Below are positions 6,839-7,216 of a stretch of 7,216 nucleotides of DNA, in pieces. The stretch's first letter is position 1; every line of letters starts with the position of its first letter. A model generated the notes under the pieces. It did no database searches. It was not told where the DNA came from and worked only from the letters and a program-made list of their open reading frames with translations. Source of the DNA: Verrucomicrobiota bacterium (lineage in GTDB: Bacteria; Verrucomicrobiota; Verrucomicrobiia; Chthoniobacterales; UBA10450); NCBI GenBank assembly GCA_003218615.1, contig QHOD01000236.1, positions 1 to 7,216 on the forward strand, read 5' to 3'. Made by a program: the position numbers and the translations under genes.

Positions 6839-6875
6839 CCAGTCATTAGATTCGAAGTTTAAATGGAATGACTGG
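6839..6875. repeat. Inverted repeat upstream of NTF2-like copy 2
   Basis: CCAGTCATT at 6839-6847 is perfectly complementary to AATGACTGG at 6867-6875, giving nine-base arms around a 19-base loop that contains the palindrome TTCGAA. A flanking GGCC on each side could extend the stem with a two-base bulge. There is no following T-run, so it is not a classical intrinsic terminator. Its position between the two paralogues, ending 20 bases before the copy 2 start, fits an operator or a leader hairpin. The function is inference. Confidence 0.5.
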
Positions 6876-6895
6876 GCCGATAGCGTGCTTTCACT

Positions 6896-7216
6896 ATGAA
6901 ACCGACCAATAATCAATTCGTTGCCAACCGCGCAGTATTTAAAAATAGATTCGCCTTTCTCACTTGGATAGTGGCGATTGTTCTATCCTGGTTCTCGGCA
7001 GCCGTATGCCTTCGCGCCCAGGAGACTCCCACTGCCGCAGGCGCAGCTGAAGGCGAAAAAATGGAAAGACAGATGTGGGCCGATTTTAAGGCGAAGGACT
7101 GGAAAGCAGTAGAAAGCAAAATCGCCGAAGGGTTTCAGTCTATTCATCCAGACGGACCTCGCGACCGGGCCGGAGAAATAGCATTGATCGAAAATCTGAA
7201 ACTCGGCGAGTTCACG
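6896..7216 (+). CDS. NTF2-like / DUF4440-type protein, copy 2, exported (3' end outside window)
   Basis: The frame is open from ATG 6896 to the last base, giving 107 visible residues, with no stop in the window. Residues 1-42 look like a signal peptide: basic residues (NRAVFKNR), a hydrophobic core (FAFLTWIVAIVLSWFSAAV) and a probable cleavage site after LRA, before QETP. A short Ala/Gly/Thr-rich linker follows, then the NTF2-like domain starting at GEKMERQMWADFKAKDW with the H-P-D-G and RDRAGEI motifs seen in copy 1. The domain is closely similar to copy 1, but this product should be periplasmic or extracellular. No clear Shine-Dalgarno site precedes the ATG; the start is supported by the signal peptide and by the alignment of both copies at the initiator Met. 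Small-molecule binding is the usual guess for the fold; the substrate is unknown. Confidence 0.8.
   Translation, partial: MKPTNNQFVANRAVFKNRFAFLTWIVAIVLSWFSAAVCLRAQETPTAAGAAEGEKMERQMWADFKAKDWKAVESKIAEGFQSIHPDGPRDRAGEIALIENLKLGEFT

Larger units (their letters stand above)
6401..7216 (+). repeat. Tandem duplication of a leader plus NTF2-like gene
   Basis: The decamer TTCGAAGTTT occurs at 6401-6410 and 6851-6860, in both cases starting exactly 45 bases before the ATG of an NTF2-like gene, which gives a 450-base period for the leaders. The two coding regions align from the initiator Met. Over the 55 residues from GEKM onward, comparing copy 1 with the visible part of copy 2, I count 41 identities. 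This is direct evidence of a tandem duplication including upstream sequence. The right-hand unit is cut by the window end. Confidence 0.8.

Noticed and set aside
6452..7119. Similar minus-strand frames opposite the two NTF2-like genes, beginning with related sequences
   Set aside because: Their similarity to each other is just the antisense image of the plus-strand duplication; they have no domains or starts of their own.

Overview
The window looks like chromosomal DNA from a soil or freshwater Verrucomicrobium, most likely of the Chthoniobacterales/Spartobacteria type. This is an inference from the protein styles: moderately GC-rich coding, frequent GTG starts, weak Shine-Dalgarno sites, a lineage-type secreted hypothetical at the left edge, and a TolB-like/TPR membrane protein of a kind common in that phylum. 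I see no tRNA, rRNA, CRISPR array, insertion sequence or prophage module.

Layout. A truncated plus-strand gene for a hypothetical protein enters from the left (1-447). After a 99-base gap comes a tightly packed plus-strand run of four genes that looks like an operon. They are a secreted beta-rich protein of unknown function (547-1428), a zinc N-acetylmuramoyl-L-alanine amidase (1428-2267, overlapping by one base), a bifunctional NAD(P)H-hydrate repair enzyme Nnr (2268-3860, directly abutting) and an M50 site-2-type membrane metalloprotease (3870-4901, nine bases on). Facing it on the minus strand is a TolB-like/TPR membrane protein (4583-6346). The 3' ends of the last two genes overlap by 319 bases. 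Divergent from the TPR gene, on the plus strand, is a tandem pair of paralogous NTF2-like/DUF4440-type proteins: copy 1 (6446-6814) is short and leaderless, and copy 2 (6896 to the window end, truncated) carries a signal peptide.

How the genes relate. The operon combines cell-envelope functions (secreted protein, peptidoglycan amidase, intramembrane protease) with a metabolite-repair housekeeping enzyme. It reads as an ordinary co-transcribed set, not a dedicated pathway. The NTF2-like pair is a recent local duplication, and its two products probably work in different compartments.

No complete novel system is evident. The points most worth a second look are: (a) about 40 extra residues inside the epimerase half of Nnr that resemble the N-terminal motif of phage/contractile-injection baseplate J-like proteins; (b) the abnormal tail-to-tail overlap of the protease and TPR genes, where both frames seem to have lost their native stops; and (c) the NTF2-like duplication, in which the copies differ by exactly 45 codons covering the signal peptide.
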